DNA from: Candidatus Villigracilis saccharophilus
GTDB taxonomy: Bacteria; Chloroflexota; Anaerolineae; Anaerolineales; Villigracilaceae
Length of the DNA stretch: 64,000 nucleotides
Reading direction: 5' to 3'
NCBI GenBank assembly: GCA_016709305.1
Contig: JADJNA010000052.1
Location: 1-64,000, forward strand
This document shows positions 1 to 6,716 of this stretch, piece by piece. The position numbers and the translations under genes are program-made. Under the pieces are notes generated by a model that was not told where the DNA came from, searched no databases, and saw only the letters and a program-made list of their open reading frames with translations. Position 1 is the stretch's first letter; each line of letters opens with the position of its first letter.

Positions 1-145
1 GTTCGTTAATAGATAACTGATAGGATAACCCGCAGAGAATAACTGTTTGCACCCCTGTTTTCCCTCTAAAATCGGCAGGATTTAACAAAAAAACTGCCTA
101 AATAGGCAGTTTTTTTGTATACCTTGGCGGTCCCGACGGGGATTG
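1..145. repeat. Left copy of the tRNA-Asp 3'-end direct repeat (candidate att site)
   Basis: This stretch matches 58,449-58,593 at about 95% by eye without gaps. It contains the region downstream of tRNA-Asp, the tRNA terminator hairpin (about 84-116) and the last 17 bases of the tRNA (TTGGCGGTCCCGACGGG, from 124). Beyond that the sequence departs from the real tRNA. Such a displaced tRNA 3' end is what site-specific integration into a tRNA gene leaves at the distal island end. The repeat may continue left of the window. Confidence 0.8.
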
Positions 146-478
146 AAATCGCGGTGCGTAACTTTTTGGCATACTAATGATAAGTTCCAATTTTGGGCCC
201 TTTTTTGGGCTGTTTTCGTAACTCGTTAAAAAAACATGATGAATGTCATGCGATACTTGTTACGATTTATTACGGTTTTTAAGGCTACACGCTAAGGTCA
301 CAAACTTTTTCGAAAAATACTAGGAATAGACTGGCGATATTCCTTCCCAAGATCCAAAAAATCAAACGGATGAAGGAACTTGCATAGGTTCATTCTATGC
401 GGGGACACTGAGACTGTCAAGCTATTGATGGCGAATTTCGTTAAAGTCGAGAAAAATGTCCACTTCTGTCCACTCGCG
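124..478. repeat. Long direct repeat, copy A (island left-end sequence)
   Basis: About 355 bp that recur, diverged but clearly alignable, at 1,384-1,738. The repeat starts with the tRNA-Asp 3' fragment and runs to the edge of a toxin-antitoxin module. A shortened third version lies at 16,808-16,920, where the same first 50 bases are joined directly to a later part of the unit. I see no convincing protein-coding content; a 109-residue ORF from 380 has no recognisable features and overlaps the antitoxin gene antisense. It is probably the end sequence of one family of integrating elements. Confidence 0.75.
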
Positions 479-481
479 TCA

Positions 482-898
482 TTACTTCAGGTGCTTTGCC
501 TCGTTATAATTATTTCCTGTTGTTACCACTTCATCCAACGACACATCAAGTGCTTTCGCGATCGCGGAGAGGATTTCCGCTGTCCCTATTCGTTTGCCCG
601 TTTCGATTTGGGAGAGATAGGGTTTGCTAATTCCTGCTGTTTCGGCGAGTTGTTGCTGAGTCAGTTCGCGATACTCCCGCCAAACTTTGATTGGATTCTC
701 ACCGTCTAGAATGGCGTAGACTACTTCGGAGGGTATCAATTCCTCTTCGCGGCGATCAATGGCTGCATTGATGGTATCAAAGTCGCGAATATCTTCAAGT
801 AATTCAGACTGGTCAATCAGTTGGAGATATTCTTCATAGGGGAGCACAGCCCATTCAGGCTTTCCATCCCGTTCAATAATTTGGATGTCTTCTTTCAT
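482..898 (-). CDS. Antitoxin with C-terminal XRE HTH domain
   Basis: A 138-residue protein encoded just after the RelE-like toxin and overlapping it by four bases (ATGA). Residues 1-60 resemble the Phd/YefM or type II antitoxin toxin-binding region (PEWAVLPYEEY). Residues about 75-125 form a helix-turn-helix of the XRE/Cro type (LTQQQLAETAGISKPYLSQI). Such antitoxins neutralise the partner RNase and repress their own promoter. The toxin-first gene order is that of HigBA-type systems. It lies between two copies of the 355-bp repeat, so the pair looks like cargo of a small element. Confidence 0.85.
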   Translation of the reverse strand: MKEDIQIIERDGKPEWAVLPYEEYLQLIDQSELLEDIRDFDTINAAIDRREEELIPSEVVYAILDGENPIKVWREYRELTQQQLAETAGISKPYLSQIETGKRIGTAEILSAIAKALDVSLDEVVTTGNNYNEAKHLK

Positions 899-1152
899 TT
901 GTAAACCTCTCCGCGTGAAGCGATCTTCATCACGACAATAATCAGTTGTTCATTCTGTATCTTATAAACGACTCGCCAATCTCCAACTCGAAGGCGAAAC
1001 CCTTCTCTGCCTTGAAGCTTTTTCGCATTGGGATGATCTGCGTATGGATTGACGGCAATGACTTGCAACTTCTCGCGAATGGAATTTGCAGTGTTACGTG
1101 GCATCCTAAGCAATGATTTCTGGGCTTCTTTGGAGTAGGAGATTTTGTACAC
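895..1152 (-). CDS. RelE/ParE-family toxin
   Basis: An 85-residue protein with the compact RelE fold pattern: an N-terminal basic helix (SKEAQKSLLRMP), a central LQGREGFRLRVGDWRVVYKI block with the conserved arginines, and a C-terminal strand. RelE toxins usually cut mRNA on the ribosome; which substrate this one cuts cannot be read from sequence. It is translationally coupled to the downstream HTH antitoxin. An inverted repeat at 1,162-1,176 sits just upstream and is a natural autoregulatory operator. Confidence 0.88.
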   Translation of the reverse strand: MYKISYSKEAQKSLLRMPRNTANSIREKLQVIAVNPYADHPNAKKLQGREGFRLRVGDWRVVYKIQNEQLIIVVMKIASRGEVYK

Positions 1153-1161
1153 AATTACATG

Positions 1162-1176
1162 TTAGCATATTGCTAA
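1162..1176. promoter_or_regulatory. Candidate TA operator (ttagca-tat-tgctaa)
   Basis: A perfect 6-bp inverted repeat with a 3-base spacer, starting 10 bases upstream of the toxin start on the minus strand. An additional half-site (ttagca) lies at about 1,195. Type II antitoxins with an HTH commonly bind such palindromes; binding here is inferred. Confidence 0.5.
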
Positions 1177-1289
1177 TATTATTTCAAGGGCTAGTTAGCA
1201 GGAAAATCCCAATTTACCAATGATTAGAAGTTAAGTAGGCGCTTTGATTAGCTAGGAAAATTCCCGCCTAAATCTCTAAAAAAACTAAC

Positions 1290-1738
1290 GGATGAGTAAA
1301 TAGCCAGTACACCTGTTTTTACGCAAAAATGGGCAGTATTTAACAAAAAAACCGCCTTTTTGGGGCAGTTTTTTTGTTTACTATTGGCGGTCCCGACGGG
1401 GATTGAAATCGCGGTGCGTAACTTTTTGGCATACTAATGATAAGTTCAATTTTGAGCCCTTTTTGGGCTGTTTTCGTATCACGCTGCAAAAACATGATGA
1501 GTGTCATGCGATACTTGTTACATTTTATTACGGTTTTTAAGGCTGCATGCTCAGGTAACAAGCTTTTTCGAAAAAAACTAAAACTAGACTGGCGATATTC
1601 CTTGCCAAGATCCAAAGATCAAACTGATGAAGGGACTTGCACAGGGCTCATTCTATATTGGGACGTAGAGACTGTCAAGCAATTGATGGCGAATTTCGTT
1701 AAAGTCGAGACAAATGTCCACTTCTGTCCACTCGTGCC
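1290..1738. repeat. Second tRNA-Asp 3'-end remnant and long direct repeat, copy B
   Basis: The left part (about 1,310-1,380) holds the conserved leader and the tRNA-type terminator (aacaaaaaaaccgcc/ggggcagtttttttgtt). The tRNA 3' fragment starts at 1,384, and copy B of the 355-bp repeat runs to 1,738. Positions 1,153-1,290 hold only the TA promoter region, and 1,739-1,796 nothing recognisable. The copy is more diverged from the right-hand repeat than 1-145 is, suggesting a different integration event. Confidence 0.75.
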
Positions 1739-1796
1739 ACTCAGAGAACTGTTTTACTACATCTACACTGAGCAAAGAAGCCAGCACAGAGCTTTT

Positions 1797-2103
1797 CTAA
1801 TATTTCTTCTCGATATATTTCACGCCATCGAGGTCTTTGAAATGTTCATCTTGCGTCCAAAAAGTGGCATCATTTGCACGGGCAGTAGCAAGAATCAAAC
1901 TATCTGCCATTGGTAATTTCAGGTCAAAGGAAATCTTTGCAGCACTTAATGCCAGCGACTCATCAATCTCTATGATATTCCCCAATTTCATATCGCTGAT
2001 GTGAGTCTGGGTTTTTTGTGTCTTCAATGGCTGGGGCGAAAAACTCGGCATTGCTACCTTCTGCGAAATATTCAAGCCAACCCGAAGAGTCAACAATATT
2101 CAT
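1797..2103 (-). pseudogene. vapC: VapC-type PIN toxin, disrupted by internal deletion/frameshift
   Basis: The true start appears to be the ATG at 2,103, overlapping the VapB stop (ATGA), giving MNIVDSSGWLEYFAEG, the usual PIN-domain beginning with its first metal-binding Asp. After about 30 residues the frame is lost. The PIN C-terminal half (PMADSLILATARANDATFWTQDEHF, quoted here only by its PMADS and TQDEHF ends) continues in another frame. About 20-40 residues that normally lie between (the IYEV-like region) are missing, so this is a deletion and not just a sequencing indel. The product is probably inactive while the antitoxin remains intact. Confidence 0.75.
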
Positions 2104-2309
2104 ACGCGATCCTCTTCGTCGCGTTCGATCCTTGTGTCAATGCCCCTCAACGATCCGCGCGCCTGTTTGATGGGGCGGACGGGAATAAATACAACCATGT
2201 TGTCGTAGGCAATGACATGCATTTTCTGTCCGGGTTTAACGCGCATTCTTTCGCGTACTTTCAAAGGGATTACAACCTGATATTTTGGGGATACGGTTAC
2301 TGCGTCCAT
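2100..2309 (-). CDS. vapB: VapB-type AbrB/SpoVT antitoxin
   Basis: A 69-residue protein with the swapped-hairpin AbrB/MazE pattern: VTVSPKYQVVIPLKVRERM followed by KPGQKM and a hydrophobic strand. It would bind DNA and neutralise the adjacent PIN-domain RNase. A TATAAT box on the minus strand at 2,344-2,349 and an AGGAG site upstream of the start support expression. The cognate toxin gene is broken. Confidence 0.85.
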   Translation of the reverse strand: MDAVTVSPKYQVVIPLKVRERMRVKPGQKMHVIAYDNMVVFIPVRPIKQARGSLRGIDTRIERDEEDRV

Positions 2310-2343
2310 ACGATACTCCTATCGAACTGAAAAACGTATGATG

Positions 2344-2349
2344 ATTATA
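2344..2349 (-). promoter_or_regulatory. -10 box of the vapB promoter
   Basis: The minus strand reads TATAAT about 35 bases upstream of the VapB start, an exact consensus -10. The -35 region is not clear. Confidence 0.4.
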
Positions 2350-2400
2350 TCACGGCTTCTTTAATTTTTATTTTTGCAGAATCGTCAAATAAAAATGCTC

Positions 2401-2450
2401 TGTGCTGGCTACTCGCTCAAATCCGGGCGGATGAGTAAGTAGCCAGCACA
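2401..2450. repeat. 13-bp inverted repeat carrying the tagccagcaca motif
   Basis: tgtgctggctact (2,401-2,413) is the exact reverse complement of 2,438-2,450, with a 24-base loop. Variants of the same motif occur at about 1,291-1,311, 1,770-1,780 and 16,960-16,973, always next to the tRNA-remnant junctions. The 2,310-2,643 gap otherwise holds only the vapB promoter and a hairpin at 2,579-2,616. Confidence 0.55.
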
Positions 2451-2578
2451 GGGACTTCCGTGCAGTTTGTACTAGGCTCATCTCGTAGTTTCCTAAAAAG
2501 AAGTATATTTATCTTTGCTGAGAAAGGCTATGGGAGGAAGTTATTGCTATAGGCATCATGAATCTTTTTATTTATCCT

Positions 2579-2616
2579 ATAAATAAAGCGCACCTGACTG
2601 GGCACGCTTTATTTAT
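2579..2616 (-). terminator. Hairpin downstream of the sugar operon
   Basis: A perfect 12-bp stem (ataaataaagcg / cgctttatttat) with a 14-base loop lies about 30 bases past the end of the isomerase gene, the last gene of the minus-strand operon. The tract after it is AT-rich but not a pure U run, so intrinsic termination is likely but not certain. Confidence 0.5.
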
Positions 2617-2643
2617 GTACAACTCTGTCGTCCAGCCATAACA

Positions 2644-4047
2644 CTACGAATGTTTGTAATTCTCCCAGCCCATATAGTTAGTGAATGCTTCGTCGAGGGC
2701 GGTTGAGACATTGCCCATCGTCATGGCAACGTGGTGCTCAAAGCCGTTCTTGCATAGGTAGGCGAGCAGTTTTTGCAAGTTGGGAGTGTAAACCACCGCA
2801 CGGTGACCAAAGGTATCCAGCGGGTCATTGGTGAGTTCACCTTCGCCGGTATAAGCACGGATAATTCCACTAGTATCGTCGGTGCTGACTCGGGTATAGG
2901 TCATTGCTCCAGCAGCAGCGCGCCCAGCCATGGCTCCGTAGGTATTTTCCTCGCCAAGTGTGGTTCCCAGAATCGGCGCAGTCTTAATCTCGATATCAGG
3001 TACGAAGGACTTTGCCCAGTTACCACAGTGGAACAGGACACAGCGGTCAGGGTCGTCGGCATAGTTGTTGTTCCAATCCACAAGTGCACCGGGGAAGTTG
3101 GATGCCAATTGTAGGGCATACATCGAGACTACACCGGTGATATCCGTTTCGCAGGCCGAGGGCATGAGTTGGTTGCTCATCATACTCATCAACGTGCAGG
3201 CATTAATGCCATAATTCTTCTGGATCGAAGTCCAGCATTGAAGCGCGGTTGCCTGTAAATCATTGGCTTCCATCCAGTCTGAGATGACCGCGCCCAACTT
3301 TGCCATGCGGACGATGGCTGGGGAAGGGACGGTGTCATGCTTTGCATAGGCTTTGATTTCCTCCAGCTTGGCTTTGACCTTTGGCGCATCATCGCTCAGA
3401 CGGGCAGAATCGCCGAGGATTTCAGACAAGTCTACAGTGGTGACGGTAATGCCTGAAGCCTGCAAGATTTTTTCACTATAGCGAACAGTCTGAAAGGAAC
3501 CGGGGCGTGCGCCGATGGCTCCCAACCTGGCGGAGCGCAGCCCTTTGACAACACGGCAGACGCTCAGGAATTTCTGCAAATCTTTCTTGAACAGTTCAGA
3601 AGTTGGGTGGCTGGTATGCAGGCTGGTGAGGGAGAATTTATAACCGTACTGGCGCAGATTATTGCAAACCGAAACCTTGCCGCAGAATGCATCGCGACGG
3701 CGCTCAACGTTGAATGCCGACAGGTCATCAGGATAGGCTTGCACCAAAATCGGGACGTTCAATCCAGAAAGTTTGATGGTATCCGCCACGCCTTTTTCGT
3801 CTCCGAAATTGGGCAGTACGACCAGCACACCTTCGATGCGGTCACGGTTGACTTTGAACAGATCTGCGCAGGCTTTGGAATGGGCGTAGGTTTCGACGGA
3901 GCCGAGTTTGGTTTCGTTTTCGCCAAGCATCACGCCTTCGATATTCATCTCCTGAAACAGCGCCAGAATATCCTTCCGCGCTTCGCTGACGAGGTGGTCA
4001 GGGAAAAAGTCGCGGTTGCCAAAAATAACTCCCAGGGTGGTTTTCAT
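2644..4047 (-). CDS. L-fucose/L-arabinose isomerase-family sugar isomerase
   Basis: A 467-residue protein of the fucose/arabinose isomerase superfamily, which interconverts aldoses and ketoses with a divalent metal. Visible features are the N-terminal domain start (TLGVIFGNRDFFP), ACETDITG with E300, LVDWNNN with D324, and FEHH with H438/H439. These fit the Glu/Asp/His metal triad of the family. The C-terminal stretch MTMGN is also typical. It is the last gene of the minus-strand sugar operon, 146 bases after the aldo/keto reductase. The substrate is not readable from sequence. Context with an FGGY kinase and split transketolase would fit aldose to ketose conversion, for example D-apiose to D-apulose. 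Confidence 0.85.
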   Translation of the reverse strand: MKTTLGVIFGNRDFFPDHLVSEARKDILALFQEMNIEGVMLGENETKLGSVETYAHSKACADLFKVNRDRIEGVLVVLPNFGDEKGVADTIKLSGLNVPILVQAYPDDLSAFNVERRRDAFCGKVSVCNNLRQYGYKFSLTSLHTSHPTSELFKKDLQKFLSVCRVVKGLRSARLGAIGARPGSFQTVRYSEKILQASGITVTTVDLSEILGDSARLSDDAPKVKAKLEEIKAYAKHDTVPSPAIVRMAKLGAVISDWMEANDLQATALQCWTSIQKNYGINACTLMSMMSNQLMPSACETDITGVVSMYALQLASNFPGALVDWNNNYADDPDRCVLFHCGNWAKSFVPDIEIKTAPILGTTLGEENTYGAMAGRAAAGAMTYTRVSTDDTSGIIRAYTGEGELTNDPLDTFGHRAVVYTPNLQKLLAYLCKNGFEHHVAMTMGNVSTALDEAFTNYMGWENYKHS

Positions 4048-4193
4048 GTGATTACTCCTTGATTAATTTATTACTTACCTTGCGCGATATGTCCTTCGAA
4101 TCGCTTTAACAAGGAAAGGGAAGAAAATATTTATGTTGCGCAATCGTTGTTATAACAGCGAACTCTCACAACTCAAATCGAATTGTTATACGC

Positions 4194-5024
4194 TCAAAAA
4201 TCAAAACTATCTGGATCCGGACCAACGCGCTTTCCTTCATTCAGCGCATCCAATACATTCATGTCTGCCTGTGAAAGCTCAAAGTCGAAAATCTGAGTAT
4301 TCTCGGCGATGCGGTTGGAGCGGATTGATTTGGGAATCGTAACTACTTTATGCTGCAAATTCCAGCGTAGAACAATCTGTGCTGGGGTCTTGTGATAATT
4401 TTCAGCCAGTTTTTGCACAACTTGTTCAGTGACAATTTTTCCCTGCATTAAAGGACTCCAGGCTTCAACCTGAATCTTGTGATTTTGACAAAATCTTAAT
4501 AGTTCGGGTTGGACAAGAAACGGATGGAATTCCACCTGATTCACGCTGGGAACGATCTGGCTATCACGCAAAATATCTTCAAGATGATGTACTAGAAAAT
4601 TACTGACTCCAATCGCTTTGGCACGGCCGCTTTGATAAATCTTTTCCATCGCCCGCCACGTCTCTTGATAACAACCCTTTACGGGCCAATGGACCAGGTA
4701 CAAATCCACATACTCGGTCTCTAAGCGTTTCAGACTTTCTTCAAATGCTGCCAGCGTTCGCTCCCCGCGTTGGTCATTATTCCACACCTTGGTTGTCAAA
4801 AAAATATTCTCACGTGGGATACCGCTCTCTCGGATGGCTTTGCCGACGCCCTGTTCATTCCCATATACGGTTGCCGTATCAATACTGCGATAGCCGATTT
4901 CCAAGGCATTTCTAACTGCTTGTACCACTTCCTGACCATCGTTAATCTGATAAACGCCAAACCCCAACCAGGGCATTTCAAGTCCGTTATTTAACAGAGC
5001 GCAATCTTTTATACTACCGATCAT
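4194..5024 (-). CDS. Aldo/keto reductase
   Basis: An AKR-family NAD(P)H-dependent oxidoreductase of about 276 residues. The catalytic tetrad is visible: Asp and Tyr in SIDTATVYGNE, Lys in TTKVWN and His in LVHWP. The cofactor-binding end IPKSIRSNRI is also present. I prefer the start MIGSIKD at 5,024 because AAGGAG lies 9 bases before it; an upstream in-frame ATG at 5,072 adds 16 unusual residues without such a site. It would reduce aldehydes or sugars, or oxidise polyols, in the cytoplasm. It sits between rbsD and the isomerase in the sugar operon, suggesting a role with the same sugar. Confidence 0.88.
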   Translation of the reverse strand: MIGSIKDCALLNNGLEMPWLGFGVYQINDGQEVVQAVRNALEIGYRSIDTATVYGNEQGVGKAIRESGIPRENIFLTTKVWNNDQRGERTLAAFEESLKRLETEYVDLYLVHWPVKGCYQETWRAMEKIYQSGRAKAIGVSNFLVHHLEDILRDSQIVPSVNQVEFHPFLVQPELLRFCQNHKIQVEAWSPLMQGKIVTEQVVQKLAENYHKTPAQIVLRWNLQHKVVTIPKSIRSNRIAENTQIFDFELSQADMNVLDALNEGKRVGPDPDSFDF

Positions 5025-5202
5025 CTTGTCAATCTCCTTTAGAGGCAAAATGTCCGACAATTGGTTAATCAAATTTTCCGGACTATCTCTTATCGCCTAA
5101 AGCATGGAGCGAAAAATTCCCAATTTGCCTTTACTAAACCGAATTTGTGACTTGAGCAATTACAACAGCTCTGATAAGTGAGGTTTTATGCCTAGCATCA
5201 AT

Positions 5203-5607
5203 CTACAATTCGAAGCCCCAAGCTCCAGTCACAAGGATGACATTGGCAAAGGGCGTAAATTCAGCAGTACGGATAATGGCTTTGGTCGAGCCTGTCAATT
5301 TCTTAAATTCCAAATGCGGTAGAGTTTCAATCGGCACATCGCCCAACAATTTTTTCATACCATCGTAAATATGCGGACTTTTGGTCAAAATATCCTCAGA
5401 AACATAAGCTTTCTCGACGAACATTTCGGTCAGTAACACTTCGAGAGTCTCCAAAAAACCCGGGACGCCGGGCTTGAGTGCCAGGTCAATGCGTTGGGTC
5501 GTGGCGGGGACGGGCAACCCGGCGTCGGCGACGGTCAGCATGTCGGAATGCTCGAGGTGAGCAATTACCGTGGAGATCGGCGCGTTGATAATTCCTATTT
5601 TTTTCAT
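5203..5607 (-). CDS. rbsD: D-ribose pyranase (RbsD/FucU family)
   Basis: A 134-residue mutarotase of the RbsD family, converting the beta-pyranose form of ribose to the beta-furanose form that ribokinase uses. Diagnostic segments are the N-terminal KKIGIINAPIS, LEHSDMLTVADAGLPVP with the catalytic His, IDLALKPGVPGF, and the C-terminal IIRTAEFTPFANVILV. Its start overlaps the stop of the ribokinase gene by four bases, so the two are translationally coupled, as in classical rbs operons. Confidence 0.9.
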   Translation of the reverse strand: MKKIGIINAPISTVIAHLEHSDMLTVADAGLPVPATTQRIDLALKPGVPGFLETLEVLLTEMFVEKAYVSEDILTKSPHIYDGMKKLLGDVPIETLPHLEFKKLTGSTKAIIRTAEFTPFANVILVTGAWGFEL

Positions 5608-6533
5608 TTGGGTTTGCTCCTGTCGTTCATGAATTGAATGACTTCCTCACGACGGGGAAGCGAGGGCTGTGCCCCATCGCGGGTGACTGAAATAGCCGCT
5701 GCCGCGCTTGCAAATTCGGCTGCAGACAATAAAGATTTTCCTTCACAGAGTCCCACTGCCAGGGCGCCGACAAAACAATCCCCGGCGGCGGTGGAGTCAA
5801 CAGCCTGCACCGGGCAGGCTGGAATTTGCGATTCCGTTTTTCCATCAAATAGCATTGCCCCCCGATTTCCCATCGTCACGATGAGATTCTTCGCTTTGAG
5901 CAAAAGCAATTTTTGGGCGGCATTGCAGACATCAGCTACAGATTGCAGGGATGGAGAACCCGTCATCAGGGCTGCTTCGTATTCGTTAGGCAGCAGTACA
6001 TCCACGAATTCTAGTAGGTCTTGTTTCAATAGTTGCGCGGGAGCTGGATTAAGAATGACTTTTGCCCCGATCCTGGAGGCGATTCTTGCGGCAGTATAAA
6101 TGGTTTCAAGCGGGGTTTCGAGCGGCATGACCAGAACATCGAAATTCCCGATGGAGAGCATGGCTTTTTCCACATCGGTGCTGGTTAATTCAAAGTTTGC
6201 GCCGGACGCCACGGCAATGCTGTTTTGCCCGGCAGCATCAACCTGAATCAAAGCCACTCCTGTTAAAGATTGCGGGTGGACGAGGACATGCATAGTGTCA
6301 ACGCCCTCCCGGGTGAGCGTCTCACGCATTTCCCGACCGAAGGCATCGTTTCCGATGCAGCCGACCATCATCACGCTGGCACCAAGTCGCGCCGCGGCAA
6401 CTGCCTGGTTCGCTCCTTTTCCGCCGGGAAAGGTTTTGAAAACGCCCCCGAGTAGGGTTTCACCGGGGCGAGGAATTTGCGGCATTCGCACCACCAAATC
6501 CATGTTGAGACTGCCGACCACAACAATCTTCAT
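5604..6533 (-). CDS. rbsK: Ribokinase (PfkB family)
   Basis: A 309-residue PfkB-fold carbohydrate kinase. The N-terminal GSLNMDLVVR and the GGKGANQAVAAARLGA motif match ribokinase. The anion-hole and catalytic Asp motif is STAAGDCFVGALAVGL, with Ala in place of the usual first Gly. It would phosphorylate D-ribose (or a related pentose) at O5 with ATP. It is coupled to rbsD and lies about 180 bases after the binding-protein gene. A different furanose substrate is possible given the mixed operon content. Confidence 0.88.
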   Translation of the reverse strand: MKIVVVGSLNMDLVVRMPQIPRPGETLLGGVFKTFPGGKGANQAVAAARLGASVMMVGCIGNDAFGREMRETLTREGVDTMHVLVHPQSLTGVALIQVDAAGQNSIAVASGANFELTSTDVEKAMLSIGNFDVLVMPLETPLETIYTAARIASRIGAKVILNPAPAQLLKQDLLEFVDVLLPNEYEAALMTGSPSLQSVADVCNAAQKLLLLKAKNLIVTMGNRGAMLFDGKTESQIPACPVQAVDSTAAGDCFVGALAVGLCEGKSLLSAAEFASAAAAISVTRDGAQPSLPRREEVIQFMNDRSKPK

Positions 6534-6577
6534 ATTTTCGTCACTTCTTGTTTATGTATCTGAAAGCGTATAATATC

Positions 6578-6674
6578 GGGGACACCTCTCATGAGACCGG
6601 CAGCAAACTGGATCCATGGTATAGGTGTCCCCTTTGGAGGTGGCAGGGAGTCCATTTGACTTCCCGCCACCTCC
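6578..6674 (-). promoter_or_regulatory. Two hairpins between the binding-protein gene and rbsK
   Basis: One inverted repeat pairs ggggacacct (6,578-6,587) with aggtgtcccc (6,623-6,632). A second pairs ggaggtggcaggga (6,636-6,649) with 6,661-6,674, one mismatch, 11-base loop. The second lies about 40 bases after the binding-protein stop. Hairpins here commonly stabilise the transcript or attenuate downstream genes so that the binding protein is made in excess. Confidence 0.5.
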
Positions 6675-6716
6675 TCCGTTACAGTTTTGCTGTAACGATG
6701 TCAATCAATGATAAAA

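Noticed and set aside
380..709. Plus-strand ORF of 109 codons at the left end
   Set aside because: It spans the end of the repeat and runs antisense through the HTH antitoxin; no start signal or family resemblance.
84..1376. The repeated hairpins at the tRNA remnants as a CRISPR array
   Set aside because: There are few copies, very unequal spacing, tRNA and terminator sequence inside the repeats, and no cas genes.
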